Shown here piece after piece: positions 1 to 9,578 of a DNA stretch of 28,794 nucleotides. The translations under genes and the position numbers were made by a program. The stretch comes from an archaeon. Its GTDB lineage: Archaea > Asgardarchaeota > Hermodarchaeia > Hermodarchaeales > Hermodarchaeaceae. The notes beneath the pieces are model-generated. The model did no database searches. It was not told where the DNA came from and saw nothing but the letters and a program-made list of their open reading frames with translations. Numbering within the stretch: position 1 is the first letter of the stretch; each line of letters starts with the position of its first letter. Location: positions 1-28,794 of the forward strand of contig JABXGS010000074.1 in NCBI GenBank assembly GCA_016550425.1. Direction: 5' to 3'.

Positions 1-1
1 C

Positions 2-202
2 TTACGAAGTATCGCCTTTCCAGCGATTAGTACTGGTATTTTTGGTTTTCCTAAAGAACGCGCCGCAGATATCATTCTCTCAACCACACTGGAATTCGTT
101 CGTGAATCAAAAACATCACTTCGTCGCATCGTCTTTTGTCTCTTTGATCCCGCCTCATATTCAATCTTTGAAAAAGCGTTTTCCACACTCACTTTTGGAT
201 AA
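2..202 (+). CDS. Macro-domain protein, C-terminal part (5' end outside window)
   Basis: An open frame runs from the window edge to a TAA at 200-202 and gives the last 66 residues of a protein. It contains SIAFPAISTGIFGFPKERAA, the typical second phosphate-loop region of macro domains, followed by a helix and the closing strand LRRIVFCLFD. Macro domains bind ADP-ribose; many remove ADP-ribose from proteins or hydrolyse ADP-ribose 1''-phosphate or O-acetyl-ADP-ribose. The N-terminal ligand-binding loop is not in the window, so catalytic competence cannot be judged. The stop falls directly after the macro fold, so there is no C-terminal extension. The gene converges on the DinB-like gene that follows. 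A sirtuin, which makes O-acyl-ADP-ribose, lies 15 kb away but is not linked. Confidence 0.85.
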   Translation, partial: LRSIAFPAISTGIFGFPKERAADIILSTTLEFVRESKTSLRRIVFCLFDPASYSIFEKAFSTLTFG

Positions 203-248
203 ATTGAGAATTACAAACCAAGGCTCTTTCGGCGCTGTCATGAAATGT

Positions 249-767
249 TTACTGTTTTACAAAGAAGATCAGCTGCGTGATGGTTTCCATCATTTTTCCC
301 CAATATTCTTCAAGTTCGTCATTAGGCAAATCCGAGCCACCAACAGCATAGCGTGCATAAATAATCTCACCCGAGTGATATAGTGTGTGAAGTGTAATAT
401 GTGAAACCAACCAACCCAAACTCGGTTTTTGCTTCTTGGTAGGTGGTTGGAACACCAGCTCATCCTCTGGGCAATCTCTGAGTTCCCGAAGTATTCGTTT
501 TCGAACATCTTCTAAAAGATCTAAGGCAATATCAAGGGGAACTGTTTTCGCATACACTATGACCTTTCGCCCCGATGCCGAGAGCCAATAGAGTTCAGAA
601 TTTGCAATATGTGTCAAATAATAGAGAATCGTGCGTGATTCAGGAACCGGTTCTTTTCCTGCCTGTTCTGACGTTAAATCAGAGACAATATATTGGAGAT
701 GATTACGCGCCGCCTTATAGGCAGCGATAAGCCCACTTCGAAGATCCTTTGGCACCTTACTGGTCAT
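249..767 (-). CDS. DinB/YfiT-like four-helix metalloprotein
   Basis: This 172-residue, wholly helical protein has the DinB-superfamily layout. An early helix carries a His (THIANSELYWL, about residue 55), and a later one has the paired His pattern HITLHTLYHSGEI (about residues 125-137); together these are the three metal ligands of the fold. Known family members include thiol-dependent S-transferases and proteins of unknown function induced by DNA damage. The substrate here cannot be told. Length is normal for the family. The start is an ATG at 765-767, with a weak purine stretch just upstream on the minus strand. It is divergent from the AAA+/VWA gene across a 109-base spacer and convergent with the macro-domain gene. 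Confidence 0.7.
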   Translation of the reverse strand: MTSKVPKDLRSGLIAAYKAARNHLQYIVSDLTSEQAGKEPVPESRTILYYLTHIANSELYWLSASGRKVIVYAKTVPLDIALDLLEDVRKRILRELRDCPEDELVFQPPTKKQKPSLGWLVSHITLHTLYHSGEIIYARYAVGGSDLPNDELEEYWGKMMETITQLIFFVKQ

Positions 768-876
768 ACCTACAAGGAGTATTCACCCAGACTAAAGCTT
801 TTGCCCGAATAACGCATTTCTTGACAACGTATATTTCAGCCTTGGTGGTGCATCTTCCCAAAGTTCTATAAGCTGA

Positions 877-3465
877 ATGCAGAGAGAAATTGTAGAGGTT
901 CATTATTTGGTCCCTGAAGCGAAAACCGTGAGACGAAATGTCCTTCCTTTCACTGCATTCGTTAACCATGAGGAGCTCAAACTTGCTCTAATACTCAATG
1001 CAATTAACCCCAGCATTGGTGGACTTCTAATTACAGGTCCGAAGGGAACTGGAAAAACTACAGTCGTTCGTTCACTCGCGGCGCTTCTGCCAGAGATTCC
1101 TGTTGTTAAAGGCTGTCAATTTCGGTGTGCCCCTGATGATACAATCGGGCTTTGTTCAGCATGTAGTGAAAAACTCAGAAAGACCAAGAAATTAGACACC
1201 ATAATGCAAAAAATGCGCGTAGTAAATCTCCCCCTCAGCGCCACGGAGGATCGGGTAGTTGGTAGCTTAGATGTTGAAAGAGCTATTCGTGAAGGGGAGG
1301 CTGCACTACGACCAGGAATTCTTGCAGATGCCAACCAGAATATCCTCTACGTTGACGAAGTTAATCTTCTCCCTGATCATATTGTTGACTCTCTTCTTGA
1401 CGCTGCAGCCACAGGCATCAACGTTGTTGAAAGAGAAGGAATCTCTGTGAGTCATCCTGCTCGTTTCATTTTTATTGGTTCTATGAACCCTGAAGAAGGT
1501 GAACTCCGACCACAACTTCTCGATCGGTTTCCACTCCATGTAGCCCTCCAACGTCCGTTCTCCACTGAAGAACGCGTTCAAATTATCAAATTAAACATCG
1601 ATTTTGAACAGAATCCTCAATCCCTCCAAGAGAAATGGGCACCAAAAGAAGAAAAGTTACGAGAAGAAATTTCTACAGCCCGTGAACGAATGAAAACTGT
1701 GGAAATCTCTGATGACATCATGCAAATCATTGCTCACTTAACTACTCAGCTCCAAGTAGATGGAGCCCGTCCCGATATCGTGATTGCTAAAACCGCAATG
1801 GCTTTTGCTGCCTTCGACGGACGAACCACGGTTTCTGCTGAAGATGTCGAAATCATCGCTCCACTAGCTCTTAGCCATCGCACACGCCAACGAGGAATTC
1901 TTGAACCACCTTCAGGCGACGAAATTCAAAATGTTATGAAAGAAGCGAGAAAAAAGGTCAAGACCCAAACACCTCGTTCCAAGGACAAAGATCCATTTAC
2001 AAAAGATACACATGAAAAACTTACCAACAAATTCAAACAACACCATCCATTGGATAGTAGTCAGGATGGCGAGCGTTTTTTCGGAAACCCCCCTAGGAGG
2101 GGCGCTGCCGGACGCTGCTCGTACACTGGATTTGTATGTTTCTTCATGGTGATTGCAGCTGCTATTGGACTTGTCCTTCCACTCCCTTTTCCAATTAATT
2201 TCATTATTGGGGGAGTCATCTCAGCAGGATTAATTGTTCTATTAGAACGGTTATATCGCTATCAAAAACGAGCCGGTTCCGTTATGCCCGCACTTGCACA
2301 GGGAGATCAATCGCCTGATTTCAGGGGAAAATATCGCCGTGCCAAACATCGGGGAGAATCCACCGCACCGCCCACGACTAGCACTACTCCACCCAAAGCA
2401 GACCAACCATCACAACCCCCAACTAGTTCCGGAACACCTGTAGTGTCTTCTTCGCTTATCAGAATGGATGAAGGTAAACCGCTCTTTGATTTCAAAGATT
2501 TTCTTGAACCCCGCTATTTTGGACGCCAACGAGCCCCCAAATGGTCAATTCGACAAGTCGGACGACGTGCAGGATCAATCCATTCGAGACAAGCAGAAGG
2601 TGGAGTACTTCTCGGTTCTGGCCTCCCAAAAGGTTCTCCACACAACATTCATATTCCTGCAACTATCAAAGCCGCAGCCCTGCATACAGATCCCCAAATT
2701 ACACAAAAACCTCGAATTCACATTCAATCTCCTGATGTTCGTGAAAAACGTTTTCAGAGCTGGACCCCCCTCACAATCATCTTTGTGGTCGATTTGAGCA
2801 TCTCAATGCTCAAAAGCTTTGATAAACTTCAACTCTCACTAATTGCCTTCAAAACTTGCCTAGAGGGAACTCGGGATCGTGTTGGACTCATTGCATTGAA
2901 AGACTGGGGAGCTATAGAAGTACAAGCCCCCACAACCAACTGGACGAGACTAGTTGCCAAATTCATGACTCTTCGATTATCTGGTTATACTCCTCTCGCA
3001 GCTGGATTAAAACGGGCTCGTGAGACAATTAAACGTGAACGTCGACGAAATCCTGGTACCCTTCCCATCGTGGTCGTGTTCAGCGATTTTCTACCAAATA
3101 TCCAATTGGTTAATTCTGATACTCCAGATATCGGATTACCAGAAGCGATTGCAGATGTTCTCCATCAATGTCACTTACTTGGTAAAGACCACATCCCTCT
3201 AGTGACAATCAACCTTCACCACGAATTCTTTCCAATAAAACAGAAACAACACCATGATGTCATCTTAGATTGGGTACGGAAACGAGCTCAGGAACTTGAT
3301 ATTTCCAATTATATTGAAGTTGGAATCACTGAGGACAAACTCATACCTTTTCTTGCCTTTTATATGGCTTATATTACTGGAGGTCGAACTTATCTTGGTG
3401 AGGAACTGACCTCTCCAGTAGAAATTATTAGCGAAATCCATCGAATTGCACAGCGAGTTCGATGA
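877..3465 (+). CDS. MoxR/Mg-chelatase-type AAA+ ATPase fused to a VWA domain, with internal membrane hairpin
   Basis: The 862-residue protein begins with an Mg-chelatase subunit I-type AAA+ domain: Walker A GPKGTGKT (54-61), four cysteines (80, 84, 93, 96) in the insert where chelatase relatives often have them, Walker B ILYVDEVN (D160, E161), and a sensor/arginine-finger region [19 protein letters not shown] helical lid follows. At about 414-460 are two hydrophobic spans separated by PLPFP, consistent with a membrane hairpin. A Pro/Ser/Thr-rich linker leads to a C-terminal VWA domain with a complete MIDAS: DLSIS at 639-643, a Thr in SGYTPLA, and an Asp in VVFSDF. In chelatases the ATPase and VWA parts remodel a target to insert metal; no tetrapyrrole genes are nearby, so a remodelling or membrane-complex role is more likely than chlorophyll or cobalamin synthesis. 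The longin-like gene follows 57 bases downstream on the same strand. Confidence 0.85.
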   Translation: MQREIVEVHYLVPEAKTVRRNVLPFTAFVNHEELKLALILNAINPSIGGLLITGPKGTGKTTVVRSLAALLPEIPVVKGCQFRCAPDDTIGLCSACSEKLRKTKKLDTIMQKMRVVNLPLSATEDRVVGSLDVERAIREGEAALRPGILADANQNILYVDEVNLLPDHIVDSLLDAAATGINVVEREGISVSHPARFIFIGSMNPEEGELRPQLLDRFPLHVALQRPFSTEERVQIIKLNIDFEQNPQSLQEKWAPKEEKLREEISTARERMKTVEISDDIMQIIAHLTTQLQVDGARPDIVIAKTAMAFAAFDGRTTVSAEDVEIIAPLALSHRTRQRGILEPPSGDEIQNVMKEARKKVKTQTPRSKDKDPFTKDTHEKLTNKFKQHHPLDSSQDGERFFGNPPRRGAAGRCSYTGFVCFFMVIAAAIGLVLPLPFPINFIIGGVISAGLIVLLERLYRYQKRAGSVMPALAQGDQSPDFRGKYRRAKHRGESTAPPTTSTTPPKADQPSQPPTSSGTPVVSSSLIRMDEGKPLFDFKDFLEPRYFGRQRAPKWSIRQVGRRAGSIHSRQAEGGVLLGSGLPKGSPHNIHIPATIKAAALHTDPQITQKPRIHIQSPDVREKRFQSWTPLTIIFVVDLSISMLKSFDKLQLSLIAFKTCLEGTRDRVGLIALKDWGAIEVQAPTTNWTRLVAKFMTLRLSGYTPLAAGLKRARETIKRERRRNPGTLPIVVVFSDFLPNIQLVNSDTPDIGLPEAIADVLHQCHLLGKDHIPLVTINLHHEFFPIKQKQHHDVILDWVRKRAQELDISNYIEVGITEDKLIPFLAFYMAYITGGRTYLGEELTSPVEIISEIHRIAQRVR

Positions 3466-3522
3466 GTTCTCGCAAACCTTTTACCGTCTCCGGGCAATCA
3501 ATGAAATGAAGGTTGACTGTGA

Positions 3523-4185
3523 ATGGCTCATTTGTATAGTCTTTATGTCGTCTATCGTGATGGTCGAACCTTGCTCCAAAAAGACTTTCAAATTGAGAAT
3601 ATGGAGCCAGATCTTGTGACTGGCTTTCTCTCGGCAGTGAGTATGTTTTTATCTGACTTGGTTGGTCGCATCTCGGAAACTGGGCAACAATTACATGCAT
3701 TAGAACGCGAAGATGGACGCTTACGCGTTATTGACCGAGAAGATGTCAAGATACTCTTAGAATATGGTAAGAACATTTATGTCGCAGTATTTTCGACCCA
3801 TGATTTGGCTGCTATTCGCGAACGTATGCGTGCCCTCATCAATATTATGGAGCGAGAGCACAGCGAGGTCTTAGAGAACTGGCTTGGTGATTTAGGCCAT
3901 TTTCGAGATATTGCACCACAAATCGATTTACTCTTTCGTCCTTTTGCAGTCTCCGAACGATATGTTCCGGTACGCGTACACACGATGCCGAAAAACCAAA
4001 TCGCCGAACAATTCCATCCCTTATTAGATCTTGTTGATGGCCAGCGATCCATCGAAGACCTTGCTCAAACGCTTAACCAACCAGTTTTTCAAGTGATGCT
4101 TGATTACTTCACCCTCCAAAATCAAGGCGCTGTAGAATTGGAACGAAGGATTATGATCGAACAACTAGTTTCCTATACAGGTTAG
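3523..4185 (+). CDS. Longin-like domain protein with C-terminal winged-helix-like segment
   Basis: This 220-residue soluble protein opens with LYSLYVVYRDGRTLLQKDF, then a helix (LVTGFLSAVSMFLSDLVG) and strands ending EYGKNIYVAVFS, then two amphipathic helices. That beta-beta-alpha-beta-beta-beta-alpha order is the longin/roadblock-type fold seen in Mon1/Ccz1-like and SNARE longin domains and common in Asgard proteins. From about 175 the pattern DLVDGQRSIEDLAQTL followed by ALQNQGAVEL-like strands (FTLQNQGAVELER) resembles a PqqD-like winged helix. By family knowledge, longin modules act as platforms for small GTPases or coats; the partner here is unknown. It lies 57 bases after the AAA+/VWA gene and is probably cotranscribed. 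Its stop overlaps the convergent GIFT-domain gene by four bases. The assignment rests on fold pattern, not on a search. Confidence 0.6.
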   Translation: MAHLYSLYVVYRDGRTLLQKDFQIENMEPDLVTGFLSAVSMFLSDLVGRISETGQQLHALEREDGRLRVIDREDVKILLEYGKNIYVAVFSTHDLAAIRERMRALINIMEREHSEVLENWLGDLGHFRDIAPQIDLLFRPFAVSERYVPVRVHTMPKNQIAEQFHPLLDLVDGQRSIEDLAQTLNQPVFQVMLDYFTLQNQGAVELERRIMIEQLVSYTG

Positions 4186-5075
4186 CTCTCCTTCGTTTCT
4201 TCTTTGAACTGTCGCACAAGTTTTTCCATTTCTTTAACACTAGTATTAATTACTTCTTTGAGACCTGCAAGCTCTTCTTCAATCCTATTGAGCTGTTGTC
4301 GAAGATCAGCAATAGATCTGGTTGTTGATTCCTCTATAGTACTTAAGGACATTGTGAGCTTTTGAACCGAGGACTCTGTTGGTACCCCTGCCAGCCATCG
4401 AAATAACTGTACAATGAACTCTTCGTGGTTATTAGCGTCAATATAATGATTGAAAAAGAAGGCTCCTCCTCCAAAGCCGATTACACGGCCCTCCTTTTTT
4501 TCAGTAGCAATTGCGATTGTGGGCGTTCCTGGGACATTGGCTATACGGAGCAAATGGATGTTTGTATCTTCAGCCAGCAGACTGACGCCAGATGTTAAAT
4601 ACACTTGATCAATTCCTGCCAAGGCAGGGTGTTTGCCAGCAGGAACAGCTGTGAAAAGTTCTTCTGGTGTATCTGCAGATTTTTCGAGTGCTCTATCAGC
4701 AAATTTGAATCCAAAGTGGACCGCGAGCTCATTGAGATTTGTATTCCGTGCGACATCTCCTCCCTTCCCAAATATTGTGCCGCCACTCATTAGTAGTAAG
4801 CCGCCACCAGATTCAACAAAAGACATTATCGTTTTGATCTCCTGTTCCTGAAGCAAGGAATCAAAAGGATTTCCCAGTACAACGACATGAGCCTTTGAAA
4901 GATCTTCCTCTGATAGGAGTGTCTTTTGGGTTACTGGTATCATTCCATTGGCTTCAAGTAATTTAATTAGATGGGCGAGTTCAGGTTCATTAGGGGCAAG
5001 TTCTTCATTATGTGCTGTGGAAAAAAGGATGGAAGGCTGCTTTGTGGTGGTCATAGGCTTTCGACCCATATTCAC
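4182..5075 (-). CDS. GIFT (IFT52 N-terminal-type) domain protein with C-terminal coiled coil
   Basis: Residues about 15-215 look like a class I glutamine-amidotransferase-like Rossmann fold of the GldG/IFT52 kind: strand ILFSTAHNEEL, helix, VVVLGNPFDSL, then SGGGLLLMSGG, then RNTNLNELAVHFGF, which matches the conserved TN-N-LL-x-(F/Y)G stretch of IFT52 GIFT domains. No catalytic Cys-His-Glu triad is apparent, so it is probably a binding domain. Residues about 230-297 form a charged heptad-like coiled coil (IADLRQQLNRIEEELAGLKE). In eukaryotes IFT52 is part of the intraflagellar transport B core; in prokaryotes related domains occur in gliding and transport proteins. The GTG at 5075, ATG at 5069 and ATG at 5054 are all possible starts. 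It is divergent from cdc48 (77-base spacer) and convergent, with overlapping stops, to the longin-like gene. Confidence 0.6.
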   Translation of the reverse strand: MNMGRKPMTTTKQPSILFSTAHNEELAPNEPELAHLIKLLEANGMIPVTQKTLLSEEDLSKAHVVVLGNPFDSLLQEQEIKTIMSFVESGGGLLLMSGGTIFGKGGDVARNTNLNELAVHFGFKFADRALEKSADTPEELFTAVPAGKHPALAGIDQVYLTSGVSLLAEDTNIHLLRIANVPGTPTIAIATEKKEGRVIGFGGGAFFFNHYIDANNHEEFIVQLFRWLAGVPTESSVQKLTMSLSTIEESTTRSIADLRQQLNRIEEELAGLKEVINTSVKEMEKLVRQFKEETKES

Positions 5076-5152
5076 CTATCAGGCGCCGGAGTTAAATATG
5101 CTACTCGCGTGGGTAATACCAAATACTCCCCTATCCAATTCACTGTTGGAGT

Positions 5153-7312
5153 GTGGCTAATCTGAGTGTTACATCGGTTCGTGTTGCAGAGGCGAGTGCA
5201 GTGGACGTGGGTCGATTTACAGTACGCCTTGACCCTGCTGTACTAGACCAATTACAGCTAGCAGATGGTTCACTCGTTGAGATTACAGGGAAAAAAAGCG
5301 TGTGTGCGCTTGCAGTCCGCGATTCCACTATCCAGAATAAGACTGTCATCAAAATGGACGGATTAACTCGATTGAATGCTGGAGTTCGAATCGGGGATAT
5401 AGTCACAATTCATGGAATTGAAGCACAGCCTGCAAGGAGTGTTGTCTTGACGCCACTCAAGGGCGAAGAGATTGAATATCGCGAGGAATTAGCTACCTCA
5501 CTTTTGAAAACCAATTTGTTAGATAAGCCAATCAAGAAAGATATCATTATTGCTGTGGGAAGAGCTGCATTTGCCTTGGGTGAAGCAAAGTTTTACGTTG
5601 CAAAGACAGTGCCGGTAGGCAATGTTCTTGTCAATGCAAATACCACGCTTGAGCTTCGAAAACAAGCTCATGAAGAAACACCATCCATTCCAACAGCTAC
5701 CTACGATGATGTAGGTGGGTTAGATGATGTGATTTCACGAATTCGAGAGATTGTGGAACTCCCAATTCGTCACCCTGAGCTCTATGCACGATTAAAAATT
5801 GAACCTCCCCGGGGTGTGCTTCTCCATGGCCCTCCAGGGTGTGGAAAAACTCTTCTGGCTAGAACTGTCGCAACAGAAAGTGAAGCCTTCTTTCGGGCTA
5901 TTAATGGTCCCGAAATTGTCAGTCAATATTACGGCGAATCCGAAAAATTCCTCCGTGATGCCTTTCAAGAAGCGGAAAAGAATAAACCTGCAATCATCTT
6001 CATCGATGAAATCGATGCTATTGCAGCACGACGCGAATCCGGAGGAATGGAAAGCCGGATTGTCGCTCAACTATTAACTCTCATGGATGGACTTCAGGAT
6101 CGGGATCAAGTCTTTGTAATTGCAGCGACAAACAGGTTAGACGCGGTTGATCCAGCGCTGCGACGACCGGGTCGGTTTGACCGTGAAATTCACATCGCAG
6201 TACCAGATACTCGCGGGCGTCATGATATTCTTCGCGTTCATACACGGGGTGTTCCCCTAGACGAGTCTGTTAACTTATTAGAAATAGCCCAAGGGACTCA
6301 CGGATTTGTGGGCTCGGACCTGGCGTTTTTAGTAAAAGAAGCAGCCTTAGGAGCCCTACGACGCGTGCTTCCAAAAATCGAAGAAAAACACATGCAAATC
6401 CCCCCTGATATTATCAATCAGATTGTCGTTACCGATAATGATTTCAAAACTGCTCGTCAACTCGTTGAGCCCTCTGCGCTTCGAGAGATTGCAGTTGAAA
6501 TTCCGATGGTTCATTGGGATGATGTTGGAGGCATGGAATCTGCTAAACAAGCATTACGGGAAGCGGTTGAATTACCGATAACTCGTCCTGATGTGTTTAC
6601 CCGATTCAATATCACACCTTCAAAGGGAGTTTTACTTTTCGGTCCTCCAGGAACTGGAAAGACTCTCTTAGCGAAGGCGGTGGCGACTGAAAGCCAGGCG
6701 AATTTCATTAGTATTCGCGGTGCTGAAGTTATGAGCAAATGGGTCGGTGAATCGGAAAAAATCATTGCGGAGATTTTTCGTCGAGCCCGACAAACAGCCC
6801 CTTCGATACTATTCATCGATGAACTCGATAATATTGCTCCACGCCGTGGATCCGGCTTTGATAGCCGGGTAAGTGAACGTATTGTAAATCAATTATTAGT
6901 CGAAATGGATGGAATGGAAGAACTTGAAAGCGTCGTCGTGCTGGCCGCCACAAATCGCCCAGACATGATTGATGATGCACTACTTCGACCAGGTCGCTTC
7001 GACATTTTCGTGTTCACTCCTCCTCCAAATCAAAAGGCACGACAGGCAATTTTTGCAGTCCATACTCGAAATATGCCCCTTGCTGAAGATGTTAAAATCG
7101 ATGAACTCGCCTCTGCGACTGAAGGATTCTCTGGTGCAGATATCCAGAATGTCTGTCGTAAAGCCGTCCTAGCTGTCCTTCGCAATAATATGGAGGCTTC
7201 ACAAGTAAATATGTCAAATTTCCAAGAAGCCATTACCTCAACACAACCAAGCATCACCCAAGTAACCTTAGATCGGTTCACGCAATTTGCTAATCGGTTT
7301 CTTGGACAATAA
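5153..7312 (+). CDS. cdc48: Cdc48/p97/VAT-type double AAA+ ATPase
   Basis: The 719-residue protein has the complete archaeal Cdc48 architecture: an N-terminal double-psi barrel domain (about 1-180), D1 with Walker A GPPGCGKT and Walker B IIFIDEID, and D2 with Walker A GPPGTGKT and Walker B ILFIDELD. Both second regions of homology are intact (ATNRLDAVDPALRRPGRFD and ATNRPDMIDDALLRPGRFD). The D1 pore loop is QYYG and the D2 loop KWVG, as in active unfoldases. It unfolds or extracts substrate proteins in an ATP-dependent manner, often for the proteasome. The start is a GTG at 5153 preceded at close range by GGAG; upstream in-frame alternatives are blocked by stops or lack support. It heads a same-strand run of four genes with 41-62 base gaps, so it is probably cotranscribed with the three uncharacterised proteins downstream. 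Confidence 0.97.
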   Translation: MANLSVTSVRVAEASAVDVGRFTVRLDPAVLDQLQLADGSLVEITGKKSVCALAVRDSTIQNKTVIKMDGLTRLNAGVRIGDIVTIHGIEAQPARSVVLTPLKGEEIEYREELATSLLKTNLLDKPIKKDIIIAVGRAAFALGEAKFYVAKTVPVGNVLVNANTTLELRKQAHEETPSIPTATYDDVGGLDDVISRIREIVELPIRHPELYARLKIEPPRGVLLHGPPGCGKTLLARTVATESEAFFRAINGPEIVSQYYGESEKFLRDAFQEAEKNKPAIIFIDEIDAIAARRESGGMESRIVAQLLTLMDGLQDRDQVFVIAATNRLDAVDPALRRPGRFDREIHIAVPDTRGRHDILRVHTRGVPLDESVNLLEIAQGTHGFVGSDLAFLVKEAALGALRRVLPKIEEKHMQIPPDIINQIVVTDNDFKTARQLVEPSALREIAVEIPMVHWDDVGGMESAKQALREAVELPITRPDVFTRFNITPSKGVLLFGPPGTGKTLLAKAVATESQANFISIRGAEVMSKWVGESEKIIAEIFRRARQTAPSILFIDELDNIAPRRGSGFDSRVSERIVNQLLVEMDGMEELESVVVLAATNRPDMIDDALLRPGRFDIFVFTPPPNQKARQAIFAVHTRNMPLAEDVKIDELASATEGFSGADIQNVCRKAVLAVLRNNMEASQVNMSNFQEAITSTQPSITQVTLDRFTQFANRFLGQ

Positions 7313-7363
7313 TCAAATAATGAAGATGGCAACAATAAATCAAAGAAAAGAAGGATAATTGCA

Positions 7364-8212
7364 TTGACCTGGGAACTCGAACCAACCGAAAAATTAACCA
7401 TCGCAAAGAGCATCCTCCCCAAAGCCGACGAAACCTTACTCCTCGTAGCGAAAGCAAAGATTGCCAAAGGTGTCCGGGCTGGTGGTGAACCCATAATGGT
7501 GAAAGGCCAAGATGGTCATTTCATTTTAACTACCTACCGGGCAGCGTTTGTTGCGGAAGTTGAGGGTCTTCCCCCAACTGAGGCCTATAAAGGCGAACTC
7601 GAAAAAGCCTTGAAACACAGCAAAGTCTTTTTTAATGTTCCCTTGGTTTATCTTCCCGAACTTCAAGAACATCCCGAGAGCTATTTCAAATGGAAAAAAC
7701 ACATGAATCTAGTAATTGAACGCTCCGATGGAGTACAAGAAGTAGTGTACATCAAAGCCACAGGAGAACTGTTGGATTTTCAGCGCACGAGCCATGATTT
7801 CTTCAAGAACTGCTTCACTGGCCCTATCGACTTTTTCACTTTATTAGAAAGTGGGGTCAAACACGAAGCAACAACTGAAAAAGCCATTTATGATCTTATC
7901 GGTAAGCGTATCAATCAACAAATGACTGCGGTACCCGAAAGTATGCTTCATAGCTACAAGAAAAAAGCACAATCTCGGTTTACTGCTTTCGTATCTTTTC
8001 TCGGGAAAAAGGGACAAGGCGGATATTATGATGCAGTTGCACGAACCATTGCTCTTCGCGGGGATCATGTTCACATTTCACTGGACTGGATTGCTCACTC
8101 AACAAACACAACAATACAACAGAAAACCCTGCAATTCATTGAAGAATGGCGAACTAAAGAAGAGGCAAAAGCGGAGCGTCTCGGAGACCGCTATGAAATC
8201 ACTGGATTTTAA
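7364..8212 (+). CDS. Uncharacterised protein with GRAM/PH-like N-terminal domain
   Basis: This 282-residue soluble protein has no signal peptide or membrane span. Residues about 25-140 are beta-rich, and the segment DGHFILTTYRAAFVAEVEG looks like the central strands of a GRAM/bacterial-PH fold, where GxLxLTxxRLxF is typical. The C-terminal strand MNLVIERSDGVQEVVYIKA is followed by a helix LLDFQRTSHDFFKNCF, as PH folds end. The rest (about 160-282) is helical and charged and I do not recognise it. PH/GRAM folds usually bind lipids or peptides; no ligand can be inferred. The start is a TTG at 7364, chosen because AGAAGGA lies about 8 bases upstream and the ATG at 7320 opens only a 12-codon frame. 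It sits 51 bases after cdc48 and 62 before the SPFH-like gene, suggesting work in the same pathway. Confidence 0.6.
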   Translation: MTWELEPTEKLTIAKSILPKADETLLLVAKAKIAKGVRAGGEPIMVKGQDGHFILTTYRAAFVAEVEGLPPTEAYKGELEKALKHSKVFFNVPLVYLPELQEHPESYFKWKKHMNLVIERSDGVQEVVYIKATGELLDFQRTSHDFFKNCFTGPIDFFTLLESGVKHEATTEKAIYDLIGKRINQQMTAVPESMLHSYKKKAQSRFTAFVSFLGKKGQGGYYDAVARTIALRGDHVHISLDWIAHSTNTTIQQKTLQFIEEWRTKEEAKAERLGDRYEITGF

Positions 8213-8274
8213 CCTTCCACCAATAGTTATTTGAAGTTAGACGTATTCGCACATATGAGAAGGAGGCTTTCATC

Positions 8275-9537
8275 GTGGCAAAAACTGTCTGTTTAATGGC
8301 ATCTGACCCCCACTTGGGACCACATCCCAGTATCCCAATCGGTGATGTTGGTAGCCAAAATTATTGGACACAAATGATTCAAGCACCCCACAAGGATCGG
8401 GGCGCTCAAGCAATCCGGGCCATCCGACGGCTCACACGTCTCGCAGCGTTTGGTGGATTTTCTACTGGGAAAACCATCACACGAAAACTTCTCTCTGGCA
8501 CAGAGATTCAAGAATCTGATTCCAGGTTACCTATGTTTATCTATCATCCACCGGATTTGGAACGGGATATGGAACAAATCGAGATCCTTGAAAAGGATGC
8601 AAAAATCTTTGTCCCCCCTGACTGGCTTTGTTGTGCGTATGGCGAAGAATTCAACAATGGTAATCGCGAATTCAAAGTCTATGAAGTCTGGGAACCGAGT
8701 GAAACACCCTATTCGATAGAGACCTTTCCATCACCTTTGATTAAGACAGGTTGGCGCGGTCAGGGCTTCAAAGCCAACATTGTTTACATTTACACAGGCC
8801 GCGTACATGTCTATGCGAATACCGGAGTGACCCAAACATCCGATTTAGCACGTCTTACTTGGACCGGGAAATCGTGGCGACGAGAAGAATTTGATATCCC
8901 AGTGAAGTCAGGTGTGGGTAAGGAAGCAAAAACCATTTATCAAAGATCAGTTCGCCTTCAGGAACCGTATGGGCTTCTTTTCGCCTTCGTGGTGGACAAT
9001 GCTCGTGAACTCATTGAAATGCTTCATGAACAACGCATTCCTATGAATTCACAAGAACTCGTTGAATACCTTAAGACGTTGATCGATAATGTGATGCGTG
9101 ACAAATTTTCTGAACATGAATTCATGAGCGCATTACGTGATGAGGCAGAAATTCGTGACGAGGTACGCCAAATTGTTGCAAAAGCATTCAACCGACTTGG
9201 ATTGAACCTCGTTTCTCTTTCAGCAGGGGTCCTTTCCATCGAAGAGAAGTTGTGGGATCGCTTCTTTTACTGGCGAGTAGCTGGTGTCCATCCTGCTCAA
9301 GTACTTTGGGCTGAGAAATCAGTAGAAATCGCTGAAAAGACTGGACAAGCCCCTACATTACCTGCGACTATTCCCACCGGTCCGCTAGCAGAAGCTGAAC
9401 GCAAGCTCCGTGAACGCGTACCAGCTAAGTCTTCTCGTCGAGAACGTGAAAAAGCTGCTATTAAAGAAAAATCAACCAAATCTACATCAAAGGAAGAAAT
9501 TAAGGAAGAATCAACAGAACCTGAAGACGACGATTAG
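8275..9537 (+). CDS. SPFH/band-7-like protein with charged C-terminal tail
   Basis: The 420-residue protein has no obvious membrane span. Residues about 150-350 read like an SPFH (stomatin/flotillin, YdjI-type) domain: a beta-rich part with the strand YGLLFAFVVDNARELIEML, the helix QELVEYLKTLIDNVMRD, a helix of alternating charge (SALRDEAEIRDEVRQIVAK), and the signature closing strand FNRLGLNLVSLSAGVLSIEE. The last 50 residues are almost all Lys, Glu, Arg and Ser and end EDDD, probably disordered. SPFH proteins form large membrane-associated rings or scaffolds that often work with AAA+ proteases; being in the cdc48 operon fits that, but it is inference. The GTG start at 8275 is fixed by the strong AGGAGG at 8261-8266, the best ribosome-binding site in the operon. 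The family call is tentative. Confidence 0.5.
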   Translation: MAKTVCLMASDPHLGPHPSIPIGDVGSQNYWTQMIQAPHKDRGAQAIRAIRRLTRLAAFGGFSTGKTITRKLLSGTEIQESDSRLPMFIYHPPDLERDMEQIEILEKDAKIFVPPDWLCCAYGEEFNNGNREFKVYEVWEPSETPYSIETFPSPLIKTGWRGQGFKANIVYIYTGRVHVYANTGVTQTSDLARLTWTGKSWRREEFDIPVKSGVGKEAKTIYQRSVRLQEPYGLLFAFVVDNARELIEMLHEQRIPMNSQELVEYLKTLIDNVMRDKFSEHEFMSALRDEAEIRDEVRQIVAKAFNRLGLNLVSLSAGVLSIEEKLWDRFFYWRVAGVHPAQVLWAEKSVEIAEKTGQAPTLPATIPTGPLAEAERKLRERVPAKSSRREREKAAIKEKSTKSTSKEEIKEESTEPEDDD

Positions 9538-9578
9538 CACCCAAGATAGAAAGTGAACTGAACAAGGAAGACCTCAAT

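Noticed and set aside
42..383. 113-codon plus-strand frame at the window start
   Set aside because: It overlaps the better-supported macro-domain end (2-202) and the DinB-like gene, and is not protein-like.
877..3465. Magnesium or cobalt chelatase for tetrapyrrole synthesis
   Set aside because: No large chelatase subunit or tetrapyrrole genes are near, and the protein has a membrane hairpin between its ATPase and VWA domains; only the domain family, not the role, is supported.
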